Assembly (NCBI GenBank): GCA_963770635.1
Contig: CAVYQI010000004.1
Coordinates: 434,001-498,000, forward strand
DNA: 64,000 nucleotides
Reading direction: 5' to 3'
Origin: DASZIT01 sp963770635
Lineage (GTDB): Bacteria; Actinomycetota; Acidimicrobiia; Acidimicrobiales; RAAP-2
Part shown: positions 55,127 to 63,467 of the stretch, in pieces
How the letters are laid out: the number at the start of each line of letters is the position of its first letter
Numbering within the stretch: position 1 is the stretch's first letter
Translations under genes and position numbers: made by a program
Notes under the pieces: generated by a model
Databases searched by the model: none
What the model was told of the DNA's origin: nothing
What the model saw: only the letters and a program-made list of their open reading frames with translations

Positions 55127-55741
55127 ATGAGCAAAATCCGGGTGGAGGCATTCAGCGACGGTGTCTTTGCCATCGCCATCACCCTGCTGATCCTCACCAT
55201 CGCCCAACCCAACAACAACAACTTCAGCCACCTTGGCAATCAACTTGCGGAGCGTTGGCCATCGCTCGCCGCCTATGTCGTGAGCTTCGTGGTCATCGGC
55301 ATCATGTGGCTGAACCACCACACGATCTTCAACCACCTCGATCACATCGATCGGGGGATGTTCTACCGCAACCTGTTGCTGTTGATGACCGTCGTGTTCA
55401 TCCCCTACCCGACCGGTGTCTTCGGCGAGGCGCTGCGGGTCCACAACGGCGAGAAGACGGCCGCGGTCTTCTACAGCGCAGCGATGACCGTGAACGCCAT
55501 CGCCTGGACCGCGGTGTGGCTGCACGCCTCGGTGGGTCGTCGCCTGCTTCATCCCGATTTCCCCGAAGAGCAGCGGAAGATCTCAACGCTCCTGTTCTCT
55601 GCCGGCGTGCTGCTCTACGCCATCGCCACCGGAATCGCCTTCCTCAACCCCTACGCCTGTCTGGCCTTCCATGGCGCCCTCGCTCTGTACTACGCCTTCG
55701 ACCCGATCTCCCGCCGGGTGGAACGGCAGCAGTCGGCATAA
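55127..55741 (+). CDS. TMEM175-family potassium channel (DUF1211)
   Basis: 204 residues with six hydrophobic helices and the family signature RVEAFSDGVFAIAITLLIL in helix 1, where the RxxxFSD motif and pore-lining isoleucine/leucine of TMEM175 channels lie. Bacterial homologues form tetrameric K+ channels lacking the classical TVGYG filter. The start is 7 nt after the previous ORF. With Kdp and KimA it makes a third K+-transport gene in the window. Confidence 0.87.
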   Translation: MSKIRVEAFSDGVFAIAITLLILTIAQPNNNNFSHLGNQLAERWPSLAAYVVSFVVIGIMWLNHHTIFNHLDHIDRGMFYRNLLLLMTVVFIPYPTGVFGEALRVHNGEKTAAVFYSAAMTVNAIAWTAVWLHASVGRRLLHPDFPEEQRKISTLLFSAGVLLYAIATGIAFLNPYACLAFHGALALYYAFDPISRRVERQQSA

Positions 55742-55800
55742 CCGCGGGCATTGACCCGGACGGTGCCGGCTGAACAGCCACGTAGCGCCTTGGCACGACC

Positions 55801-56955
55801 ATGTCCGTATTGACGGCGACCGCTCGGGTGTTGGAAGGTCTCGGGATGGGATCGGATCGGATCAGGCTCGGGGTCATCGGGGTGGGCAACATCGCCCGAC
55901 TGAATGTTCAGGGATATCTGGACCACCCGAATTGCGACGTCGTCGCCCTCTGCGACGCCACCATCGAACGAGCCGAGGGCCTGGCCAAGGAGTGGGGAAT
56001 AGCCGACGTCTACGGCCGGCTGGAAGACCTCCTCGCCGACGAGTCCATCGACGCAGTAGAAATCCTCACCCCCACCTACCTCCACCACCAACACGTGATG
56101 GCCGCCCTCGAGGCGGGCAAGCACGTCTCGGTGCAGAAGCCGATCGCCAACACCGTCGAAGACGCCCGGGAGATGGAACAGAAGGCCATCGAGACGGGGC
56201 TGACCCTCCGGGTGAGCGAGTGCTATGCCCACTACCCGCCGCTGGAGCGGGCCAAGGCACTGATCAGGGAAGGGGCGATCGGAACCCCAACCGCCATCCG
56301 GATCAAGACGGTGGTCGGCCAGACCGATTCCGCCTTCCAGGCCGGGCTCGAGTCCGGCGGTTACGTCTGGCGGCTCAACGCCCAGAGCCCGGGCGGCCAC
56401 CTGTTCGATGACATGGTCCACAAGTACGCCATGGCCCTATGGCTGGTCGACCAGGACATCGTCAACGTGCAGGCGGCGGTCCGACGACGGGACTTCTTCT
56501 TCGAGCCGTGCGCCGCCATCTTCGAATATGACGACCCCGGGCTGCTCGGGATGATGGAGGCTTCCTATGCGCCGAAGATGTGGATGCGCTCCAACTACTT
56601 CGGCGCCGACGAGTTCTTCGAAGTCCAAGGGGACGAAGGGTTCGTGTGGGTCACCCGCTGCACCGGCGAGATGCTGGATCTGGCGCCCGTGATGCTCTAC
56701 CGCGGGGACCAGGTTGATCCGTCCATGACCGAGTACGACGACATCGAGACTGATTGGGGATCGGGCTTCCGGCGGTCGTCGGCGCACTTCGTCGACGCGC
56801 TTCGGAGCGGTACCCAGCCGGACATGTCGGCCGGAGACGCCATCAAGGTCTTGCAACTCTGTTTCGCGGTCTACCAGGCCGGCAACACCAACTCGAGAGT
56901 GGATCCCCGCACCATCACCGGCTCGGTGACCCCCACCGGCTGGGCCGAATGGTAA
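55801..56955 (+). CDS. Gfo/Idh/MocA-family oxidoreductase
   Basis: 384 residues (369 if the ATG at 55846 is used). Rossmann domain starting RLGVIGVGNIARLNVQGYLD, then VEILTPTYLHHQHVMAALEA and the EKP-like catalytic segment HVSVQKPIANTVEDA, where glutamine replaces the usual glutamate. The carboxy-terminal substrate domain has PGGHLFDDMVHKYAMALWLV with the catalytic Asp/His pair. It is an NAD(P)-dependent sugar or polyol dehydrogenase type; substrate unknown. Two VOC genes follow closely. Confidence 0.88.
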   Translation: MSVLTATARVLEGLGMGSDRIRLGVIGVGNIARLNVQGYLDHPNCDVVALCDATIERAEGLAKEWGIADVYGRLEDLLADESIDAVEILTPTYLHHQHVMAALEAGKHVSVQKPIANTVEDAREMEQKAIETGLTLRVSECYAHYPPLERAKALIREGAIGTPTAIRIKTVVGQTDSAFQAGLESGGYVWRLNAQSPGGHLFDDMVHKYAMALWLVDQDIVNVQAAVRRRDFFFEPCAAIFEYDDPGLLGMMEASYAPKMWMRSNYFGADEFFEVQGDEGFVWVTRCTGEMLDLAPVMLYRGDQVDPSMTEYDDIETDWGSGFRRSSAHFVDALRSGTQPDMSAGDAIKVLQLCFAVYQAGNTNSRVDPRTITGSVTPTGWAEW

Positions 56956-56965
56956 GGATGGGTCT

Positions 56966-57358
56966 GTGACCGTTGTCGGACTCGCCAATCTCGCCATCAA
57001 GGTCAGCAACCTCGATGAGGCGATCGCCTTCTACGAGAGGATGGGCTCGACGGTGCGCGATCGGATCGAATGGGGCGGCGGGGAGCGGGCGGACGTGACG
57101 GTGGGCCCGGTGAAGATCACCCTGTTCACGCGGGCGCTCTACGAAGACGAGGTCGAATTGGACCCTGACTGCTTCTTGCATCCCGCCCTGTTTACCGATG
57201 ATCTCGACCGCGAACTAAGAGGGCACACGGTCATCTGGGGCCCCGGCGAGGTCTCGGGACCGTTCGGGCGTCGGCGAATCGCCTTCGTGACTGCACCCGG
57301 CAACATCCGACTCGAGTTCATGGAGCAGCTCGACGACCCGAAGGCTCAGGACCCATGA
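56966..57358 (+). CDS. VOC-superfamily protein
   Basis: 130-residue glyoxalase/dioxygenase-fold protein with two modules (LANLAIKVSNLDEAIAFYER; RRIAFVTAPGNIRLEFMEQ). GTG start 10 bp after the oxidoreductase. The stop overlaps the next VOC gene by ATGA, so the two may form a heteromer or successive steps. Confidence 0.8.
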   Translation: MTVVGLANLAIKVSNLDEAIAFYERMGSTVRDRIEWGGGERADVTVGPVKITLFTRALYEDEVELDPDCFLHPALFTDDLDRELRGHTVIWGPGEVSGPFGRRRIAFVTAPGNIRLEFMEQLDDPKAQDP

Positions 57359-57729
57359 AAGTGACCAGAATTCTGCACCACAGCGTCAACATCGAGGGCT
57401 CGCTCGGCCCGTCGGTCGAGTTCTACCGGTCACTGTTCGGGTTGGAGGATGCGAACCGGCCGGAGATCCCCGGAGTCGGCGGCCATTGGTTCCGCGTCGG
57501 AGACGCCCAGATTCATCTGGTCGACGCGCCCGCGGGTGAAGCGACCATCCGGCCCACGGGTCCCCACGAGTGCTTCGGGGTCGACGACATTGATGCCGCC
57601 ATCCGCGAGCTTGATGCTCGGGGCATTGCCTACCTACGAGGTCGCCAGGGCAGCGTCGTACAGATCTGGTTCGTCGATCCGGCCGGACACACCATCGAGA
57701 TCCAGCAAGATCCCGATCGGGAGCCGTGA
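57355..57729 (+). CDS. VOC-superfamily protein
   Basis: 124-residue VOC protein (ILHHSVNIEGSLGPSVEFYR start; VVQIWFVDPAGHTIEIQQD end with a metal-ligand glutamate). Translationally coupled to the preceding VOC gene. No substrate can be assigned. Confidence 0.82.
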   Translation: MKVTRILHHSVNIEGSLGPSVEFYRSLFGLEDANRPEIPGVGGHWFRVGDAQIHLVDAPAGEATIRPTGPHECFGVDDIDAAIRELDARGIAYLRGRQGSVVQIWFVDPAGHTIEIQQDPDREP

Positions 57730-57746
57730 TCCTGGCCGGCAGCGAC

Positions 57747-58223
57747 TCAGGCCGGCGGCTTGGCTCGGATAGCCGGGATGACTACCCCAACCAGACCACG
57801 GAGCATCGCGATGGTGAAGTTGGCCCAGTCGAAGTAGTCCTTCCACAACACGATTTCGCCGTCTCGAACGTCGAACCGACCGCATACCCAAAACTGCATA
57901 CGCAACGCGCCCCACGTGAGCACGTCGGTGCGCTCGGTGAGGACGGCTCCATGGTCACTGGAAATGGCGTGGAAGTAGACCTCGAACCCGGCGCCCGGTA
58001 TTCCCATCGCCGCCCTGAGCACCCGACGAACACGTTCCCGGCCCCGGATCGTCGGCGTGGACACGTTGATGTACTCGACGTCGGGCGCCAGCAGATCAGC
58101 GGCCCCGTCGAGGTCTCCGGCGGCCAGGCCTTCCAAGAAATGCCTCACCACGCTGATCGGCGACGCCTCCGCCGCCGGCTTTCCGTTGGTGTGCTGGGCA
58201 ACCTGGCTCTCAGAAAAACTCAT
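57747..58223 (-). CDS. Limonene-1,2-epoxide hydrolase-like protein
   Basis: 158 residues in the cone-shaped LEH fold (SnoaL/NTF2-like). It aligns with Rhodococcus limonene epoxide hydrolase at the catalytic Arg-x-Asp (LTERTDVL) and the second Asp (VLWKDYFDWANF), so epoxide ring opening is plausible, though steroid isomerase-like relatives share the fold. Two in-frame ATGs further upstream (58235, 58259) are alternatives. Confidence 0.82.
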   Translation of the reverse strand: MSFSESQVAQHTNGKPAAEASPISVVRHFLEGLAAGDLDGAADLLAPDVEYINVSTPTIRGRERVRRVLRAAMGIPGAGFEVYFHAISSDHGAVLTERTDVLTWGALRMQFWVCGRFDVRDGEIVLWKDYFDWANFTIAMLRGLVGVVIPAIRAKPPA

Positions 58224-58341
58224 ACCGCCGAACATACTGCGCGTGGCTTTCGGCGTCACCCGCCACCCGCCTGGCCAGTGTCTTCACCTCCTGACAGCAT
58301 TGAATCGCCGGTACAGTCGCAATGAAAGTGGAGGTCGTCGC

Positions 58342-58959
58342 ATGGGTTTCTACGCAGATCAGGTCCTGCCGAGAGTCCAGGACAAGGTCATGAACCGCAA
58401 AGCGACGGACGAGGTCCGGGCCCGGGTATGCACCGGCTTACACGGCGACGTGGTGGAAGTCGGGTTCGGCACCGGCCTGAACGCGCCGTACTACCCGTCG
58501 GAAGTCACCAAAGTCTTCGCCGTCGAGCCGTCGACGGTCTGTATGAGGATCGCGGATCCTCGCATCGCCGGGACCTCGACACCGGTCGAACTGGCCGGCC
58601 TCACCGGCGAGCGGCTGAATCTGCCATCTGAGGAGTTCGACGCCGTGCTGTCGACGTGGACGATGTGCACGATCCCCGATCTGCCGGCGGCGCTCGAAGA
58701 GATCCGGCGAGTATTGAAACCCGGCGGCGAGCTCCATTTCGTCGAGCACGGCCATGCCCCGGATTCGAACGTCGCGAGCTGGCAGCGTCGCATCGAGCCT
58801 TTGAACAAGCGACTGGCAGGCGGCTGTCACCTCACCCGCAAGATCCCCGAGATGATCGAGCAGGCCGGTTTCGAGTTCGACCAGCTCGATTCCTATTACT
58901 TCGAAGGCGAGCCCAAGCCGTTCGGCTATTCATTTGAAGGGCGAGCCGCCAAGCGCTGA
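58342..58959 (+). CDS. Class I SAM-dependent methyltransferase
   Basis: 205 residues. Motif I VVEVGFGTGLNAPYYP, motif II-like LSTWTMCTIPDLPAALEEIR and post-motif VLKPGGELHFVEHG; the layout resembles METTL7/UbiE-type enzymes. GGAGG precedes the ATG at 58342. Acceptor unknown. It converges on the permease gene with 4 bp between stops. Confidence 0.88.
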   Translation: MGFYADQVLPRVQDKVMNRKATDEVRARVCTGLHGDVVEVGFGTGLNAPYYPSEVTKVFAVEPSTVCMRIADPRIAGTSTPVELAGLTGERLNLPSEEFDAVLSTWTMCTIPDLPAALEEIRRVLKPGGELHFVEHGHAPDSNVASWQRRIEPLNKRLAGGCHLTRKIPEMIEQAGFEFDQLDSYYFEGEPKPFGYSFEGRAAKR

Positions 58960-58963
58960 GGCC

Positions 58964-60127
58964 TCAGCTGGAGCCCATTTCGGCGGGTTCGGGTCTTCCG
59001 CCCATCATCTTGAGCATCACGGCCCCTCCGGTACGGAAGAACCGCAAGAGCAGCGCGACCCCAGCCACGATGAAAATGATGTTGAGGTAGGTCGTGTAGT
59101 CCCAACTGATGGTCGGATTGAGGACCTTGGCATGGCGGGTTGGCGGTATCAAACCGGCGGCGCCGAAGATCAGCTCGACGGCGTAACCGGCAATCACCAT
59201 CGTGGCGTAGAACGTCCCCAGAACGAACAGCATCATCTTCGTCCCGTAGTACTTCCGGTAGATGATCAGGATGGGCAGGATGATCAGGTCGGCAAAGATG
59301 AAGCTGATGACGCCGCCAAAGCTGATTCCGCCATTCCAGAGGACTGCGGCCAGCGGGACGTTCCCGATCGAACAGACGAAGGCGAAGATAGAAATCACCG
59401 GTCCCATCAGCGGACCGGTGATGTTGGCCAGCAGCGGATGGCCGGTGGAGAACAGATCCTGCCAAACGCGGTTGGGCACCCAGGCACCCAGGGCGCCGGC
59501 GATGAGCAGCCCACCCACGATGTCACGCAATACCGCGGCCCATTCCATGACGAAGATCTGGGACACCGCAGTGAAGCCTTCGGCTGACGCCAGGCGGGAG
59601 CCAAGCCTCCCCTCGGCCTTCAGGGACATGTCCATCGCCGCATGACCTTCCATGGATCCCGGCAGTCCTCGATCGGCTTGGTGTTTGGCCGCGTCGACCA
59701 GCCGTTGCCGAAGGAGCAATCGGAAGACGACAGCGACGACGACGATCATGATCGGTCCCCCGACGAACTCGGCGGCGGTGAACTGCCAGCCGAGCAGCAG
59801 GGCCATGATGATCCCGAGTTCGATCACCAGGTTGGTTGAGGCGATCTCGAACACCATCACCGCGGTGAAGTTGGCACCTTTTCGAAAGAGGCCCCGAGCC
59901 AACGCCACCGCTGCATAGGAGCACGACGAGCTGGCGATACCCAGCCCGGCGGCGACTCCGAGCGTCTGGGGCGAGTCGTTCCCCAACAGCCGTTCGACAG
60001 TGCTCCGGCGCACCAGGGCCTGGACGATCGCCGTCAAGGCAAAGCCCAAGACGAGTGCCCAGAGGATCTGCCAGGTCATTCCACCCGCCACCGTCAGGGC
60101 ATGACCGATGGCATCGACGATTCTCAT
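58964..60127 (-). CDS. Permease family (PF03773, ArsP/YraQ-like)
   Basis: 387 residues with about nine hydrophobic helices. Repeated permease modules are seen as GIASSSCSYAAVALARGLFR with EIASTNLVIELGI, and FAFVCSIGNVPLAAVLWNGG with FADLIILP. Relatives export arsenic species or other toxic metals, and the cysteines in SSSCSYAA and FVCSIGN lie in the helices that would line the path. It starts 6 bp from a CsoR-type operator and is divergent from csoR, so metal-induced expression is likely. Confidence 0.85.
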   Translation of the reverse strand: MRIVDAIGHALTVAGGMTWQILWALVLGFALTAIVQALVRRSTVERLLGNDSPQTLGVAAGLGIASSSCSYAAVALARGLFRKGANFTAVMVFEIASTNLVIELGIIMALLLGWQFTAAEFVGGPIMIVVVAVVFRLLLRQRLVDAAKHQADRGLPGSMEGHAAMDMSLKAEGRLGSRLASAEGFTAVSQIFVMEWAAVLRDIVGGLLIAGALGAWVPNRVWQDLFSTGHPLLANITGPLMGPVISIFAFVCSIGNVPLAAVLWNGGISFGGVISFIFADLIILPILIIYRKYYGTKMMLFVLGTFYATMVIAGYAVELIFGAAGLIPPTRHAKVLNPTISWDYTTYLNIIFIVAGVALLLRFFRTGGAVMLKMMGGRPEPAEMGSS

Positions 60128-60132
60128 CAGGA

Positions 60133-60161
60133 ACCACTATACCCTATGGGGGTATAGTGGT
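60133..60161. promoter_or_regulatory. CsoR-type operator
   Basis: Perfect 12-bp inverted repeat ACCACTATACCC ... GGGTATAGTGGT with 5-nt spacer TATGG. The TACCC...GGGTA core is the CsoR/RcnR-family form. It fills the gap between the permease ATG (60127) and csoR (60175), so both genes would be repressed together. Confidence 0.75.
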
Positions 60162-60174
60162 GCAGGAGGTGGTT

Positions 60175-60456
60175 ATGTACGGATACATCGAACACAAGGA
60201 GCAAGTAGCCAAGCGGCTACGGCGGATCGAGGGCCAGGTACGAGGCCTGCAGCAGATGATCGAGGACGACCGCTACTGCATCGACATCCTCACCCAGATC
60301 TCGGCGGCGACCAAGGCTCTCCAAGCGGTGGCGGTCGAGCTGATGGGCGATCATCTGAGTTCCTGCGTCACCGAAGCGATCGAGGCTGGTGGCTCCGATG
60401 CCCAGAAGAAGATCGCCGAAGCGACCGACGCCATCGCCCGGCTCGTCCGCTCGTGA
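60175..60456 (+). CDS. csoR: CsoR-family metal-sensing repressor
   Basis: 93-residue all-helical repressor (YIEHKEQVAKRLRRIEGQVR start). The Cu(I)-type ligand set is complete: Cys35 in RYCIDIL, His60 and Cys64 in GDHLSSC. AGGAGG lies 6 nt before the ATG. It is divergent from the permease with a shared palindrome. Copper sensing is the default for this ligand set, but a thiol or persulfide-sensing CstR-like role should be kept open. Confidence 0.92.
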   Translation: MYGYIEHKEQVAKRLRRIEGQVRGLQQMIEDDRYCIDILTQISAATKALQAVAVELMGDHLSSCVTEAIEAGGSDAQKKIAEATDAIARLVRS

Positions 60457-60545
60457 GCGCCGGGCGGTGCTCCGCCGGGGCGCCCATCGAACCAACGCGG
60501 GTGTCTGCGACTCCCTCTACGAACTGAGCCCAGAAGTCGGTCGAG

Positions 60546-61268
60546 CTACGTAGACGTCGCCCGAGGCTGCCCCGCCTGTTCGATCAGCCACGCGAACAGC
60601 CGCATCTGACGGGCCTCGTCGGGCAGCTGCTCGGGATGCCACTGGACGGCGACGACGCGCCCCTCCCGGTCCTCGAGCCCCTCGATGGTCCCGTCCTCGG
60701 CCCAGGCCACAACCCGCAAGCCATTGCCGACCCGGTGAACCGCCTGGTGGTGCAGAGTGTTCACCCCCAGGTCGTCTGCCCCGAGGATGTTCCCGAGTTC
60801 GCTCTCGGGGTCGATGTGGACGGCATGGACCAGCTCACGTCGGCGTTCGAGGTCGAGGTGGGGTGAAGAGGTCACCGCCGGCAGGTGCTGCACCAGGGTG
60901 CCCCCCCGAGCCACGTTCACCAGTTGGATGCCACGGCACACGGCCAGGACGGGAAGACCGGCGGCCGTTGCCGCGCCGAAGAGGGCGATCTCGGCGCGAT
61001 CGCGTTCGATGTCCACTCCCCCGGTCGCGGTATCCGGCTCGGCCCCGTAGAGCTCGGGGGCAACGTCGCCACCACCCGGGAGCACGATGCCGTCCAGGTG
61101 CGGGAGGACGGCGTCCAGCGGCAGGTCGGACCGGCCGAGGAGCTGGAGGGGGAACCCCCCGGCGTCGGCGATCCGATCGCCGTAGTCCCGCTGGGTCCCA
61201 TCGACAACCCGATCTTTGACGGGGATGCGACCAACGGCGATACCTATGAGGGGTCGCTCAGCCGCCAT
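60546..61268 (-). CDS. puuD: Gamma-glutamyl-GABA hydrolase-like class I glutamine amidotransferase (peptidase C26)
   Basis: 240 residues. Nucleophile Cys in LPVLAVCRGIQLVNV, the His-Glu partners in VQWHPEQ and the oxyanion segment DGIVLPGGGDVAPELYG. It resembles PuuD, which releases GABA from gamma-glutamyl-GABA in putrescine breakdown, but no other put genes are adjacent, so a related gamma-glutamyl substrate is possible. Confidence 0.85.
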   Translation of the reverse strand: MAAERPLIGIAVGRIPVKDRVVDGTQRDYGDRIADAGGFPLQLLGRSDLPLDAVLPHLDGIVLPGGGDVAPELYGAEPDTATGGVDIERDRAEIALFGAATAAGLPVLAVCRGIQLVNVARGGTLVQHLPAVTSSPHLDLERRRELVHAVHIDPESELGNILGADDLGVNTLHHQAVHRVGNGLRVVAWAEDGTIEGLEDREGRVVAVQWHPEQLPDEARQMRLFAWLIEQAGQPRATST

Positions 61269-61334
61269 GGGACCCGGCTCGGGGAACGTTCGACATCCTT
61301 CATTCTGTCATCTGATCGGCCACCAACTGCTCCC

Positions 61335-62186
61335 TCAGCGACTGGACGGGTTCGACCGCCTCCACTGCACCCCCACCGGGACCATCGCCACCACCATGAG
61401 GGCATCACCACCGATCCACATGAAGTCGCCCCCCAGGTGGAGATCGTCGAGCCGCGACGGCCCCCACGTCCGATGGATGGAAGCGTACGCGGAGAAAAGT
61501 TCGTGGGTGGCCGAGGACAGAGCCAGTCCGGTGAAGGTGTCGACGGGCAGTGCCAGCATCAGATAGAGAAGCCGCAACCCCGGAGACAGCCGATGCCGGC
61601 TTGGTTCGATGCCCACCACCGGGCGCCAGAACATGTAGCCGATGAGCAGGAATACTCCGTGCTCGACCTCATGCACCGGCGTGTTGATGAGGGTCAGGTT
61701 GTAGAGCGAGGTCAGGTGGGCCACTGGGATCATCAAGGCGTACAACAAGAAGCCGAAGATCGGGTGTCCGACGACCTCGGCCGTCCGGGACCGGAGCGTT
61801 TTCGTCAGCAGGCGGTGCGCCAACCCGGATGTCGCTCTCCGGGCCAGTTCCACCGGCGCGCCCATGGCGAACAGCGGTGCGGCGACCATGATGAGCACCA
61901 GGTGCTGGGCAAGGTGGTCGGAGAAGAGGACATCGTCATAGACGCCGAGCACGCTGTCGATGGCTACCACCACAGCCACCGCCCCAACCAGGAAGGCCGC
62001 TGTCCGCCGAATCGGCCAGGGCGCCTCTGGTTGCCGCCTCCGAATCCGGTAGACGCCCGCCAGGTAGACGACCACGAAGGCGGCGAGGACCAGGTTGGGA
62101 GGCCATTCGAAAGTTCCCGACCAGACTTGGCTGAGTCCCCAGGCCGGAACCGCCTCGGTTGCCAACAAAAAGTTGGCCCCTGGCAA
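61335..62186 (-). CDS. ctaG: CtaG-type cytochrome c oxidase assembly membrane protein
   Basis: 283 residues with seven hydrophobic helices; caa3-type CtaG family (SDHLAQHLVLIMVAAPLFAM, EVEHGVFLLIGYMFWRPVVG), with several membrane histidines suited to copper handling. TTG start 4 bp after the SCO-like gene. The pair probably inserts copper into a terminal oxidase, whose genes are not in the window. Confidence 0.85.
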   Translation of the reverse strand: MPGANFLLATEAVPAWGLSQVWSGTFEWPPNLVLAAFVVVYLAGVYRIRRRQPEAPWPIRRTAAFLVGAVAVVVAIDSVLGVYDDVLFSDHLAQHLVLIMVAAPLFAMGAPVELARRATSGLAHRLLTKTLRSRTAEVVGHPIFGFLLYALMIPVAHLTSLYNLTLINTPVHEVEHGVFLLIGYMFWRPVVGIEPSRHRLSPGLRLLYLMLALPVDTFTGLALSSATHELFSAYASIHRTWGPSRLDDLHLGGDFMWIGGDALMVVAMVPVGVQWRRSNPSSR

Positions 62187-62189
62187 TGA

Positions 62190-62972
62190 TCAGCTCGTCA
62201 GCGCCGGGAGCGGCTTCTTCACCACCCAGCCCAATGCGGTCAGCGCGTCCGAGGGTGTCCAGGAGGGCTGAGCCGGATGGTTCAGGTGGTTGATCCCCTG
62301 ATCGGACAGGAAGTGCTTGAGCTTGGCCGGAAGGGTGCCGTGGAAGTCAGGAGACGCGTCGTTGGCGAACACCTCGTGGCCGGCGGGATTGATGAGCACG
62401 TAGCCGTCGGAGTGGTTGATGTCGTAGGTGAGAGGTTGGCCGGTGAGCCAGTCGACGGCCGGAGGGTTGTCCTGGGGAACCTGCTGGTAGTAGAAGCCGA
62501 AGTACTTAGCCAGTGCAGCCAGGTCGTTCGGTGTCTCGGTGGTGAGGTACCAGCTGGCGTCGGTGATCTTGGCATAAGCGGCCAGGCGAGCGACGTTGTC
62601 GCGGCCCGGATCCACCGACACCTCGATGATCGCCACCTTGGATGCCGCGCCCGCCTGACGGAGGGCCTGCTCCACTTGGCCCAGATTGCCGGTCGTCATC
62701 GGGCAGATGTCCGAGCAGAGAGTCAGGAACGGGACGACCATCACCGTCTTACCTTGGAGGGAAGCCAAGGTCACGGCCTGTCCGTGCTGGTCGGTCAGTG
62801 GAATCTGAGTGACCGACGTGGGGATCGCCCGGTTCTGGACGACGCCGCTCCAGGCCGGAGGGGGAGCGGGCGGGTCGGATGACGCGGACGACGAGCAGGA
62901 GGCCAGGACGACGGCTGCCGCCAGCAATGCACCGGTCAGGACGGCCAATCGCGGGGTGTTCGGCTCCTTCAT
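62190..62972 (-). CDS. SCO1/SenC-family copper chaperone lipoprotein
   Basis: 260 residues: lipoprotein signal (lipobox LASC near residue 22), thioredoxin-like domain with the copper-binding CxxxC (LCSDICPM) and the distal His in INHSDGYVLINP, and a carboxy-terminal extension (FHGTLPAKLKHFLSDQ). It delivers copper or reduces cysteines at the CuA site of cytochrome oxidase. AAGGAGAG precedes the ATG at 62972. It is divergent from a BlaI gene over a palindromic region. Confidence 0.9.
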   Translation of the reverse strand: MKEPNTPRLAVLTGALLAAAVVLASCSSSASSDPPAPPPAWSGVVQNRAIPTSVTQIPLTDQHGQAVTLASLQGKTVMVVPFLTLCSDICPMTTGNLGQVEQALRQAGAASKVAIIEVSVDPGRDNVARLAAYAKITDASWYLTTETPNDLAALAKYFGFYYQQVPQDNPPAVDWLTGQPLTYDINHSDGYVLINPAGHEVFANDASPDFHGTLPAKLKHFLSDQGINHLNHPAQPSWTPSDALTALGWVVKKPLPALTS

Positions 62973-62993
62973 CGTCTCTCCTTGCCAACCTTC

Positions 62994-63012
62994 TACAGTA
63001 CGTAGTACTACA
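62994..63012. promoter_or_regulatory. Overlapping palindromes between sco-ctaG and blaI-M56
   Basis: AGTAC-GTA-GTACT (62997-63009) and GTAGTACTAC (63002-63011) are overlapping perfect palindromes, rich in the TACTAC/GTAGTA elements known from BlaI-family operators. They lie 25-75 bp from the two divergent starts and are likely bound by the BlaI product. Confidence 0.55.
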
Positions 63013-63086
63013 TGATGAGCGACTTCATGGCAGCGGGGCAAGTTGATGCCGGGATCACCAGAAAGCGGGACGAGGAGACAAATCAG

Positions 63087-63467
63087 ATGACTCGGCTGGG
63101 TGAGCTGGAACGGAGAGTGATGGACGAGCTCTGGGCATCGATGGGGCATGCCCGTACCGTCCGGGAGGTGTCCGAACACCTGCCCAGCCACGCCTACACC
63201 ACGATCCTGACCGTGCTCGATCGCCTGGAGCACAAAGGGTTGGTGCAGCGGCGGCGTGATGAGCGGGCCCATCGCTATTCGGCGGTTGCCACTCGAGAGG
63301 AATACACCGTCTCGCTCATGCGCGAGGCACTGGTCCTCTCCTCCGACCGGGACGCCGCGCTGGTCCGGTTCGCCGAGACGGCATCGCCGGAAGAGGCGAC
63401 CATTCTTCGACAAGCGCTGGCTGGCCACAATGGCAACATGCCAACCAACGACGGACCCGACTCGTGA
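63087..63467 (+). CDS. BlaI/MecI-family transcriptional repressor
   Basis: 126 residues. Winged-helix domain (RLGELERRVMDELWASMGHA, AYTTILTVLDRLEHKGLVQR) and a helical dimerisation tail where the regulatory protease would cut. The ATG at 63087 has GAGGAG 9 nt upstream and gives the family's usual start; earlier in-frame ATGs lie in the operator region. It overlaps the M56 peptidase gene by GTGA. Confidence 0.92.
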   Translation: MTRLGELERRVMDELWASMGHARTVREVSEHLPSHAYTTILTVLDRLEHKGLVQRRRDERAHRYSAVATREEYTVSLMREALVLSSDRDAALVRFAETASPEEATILRQALAGHNGNMPTNDGPDS

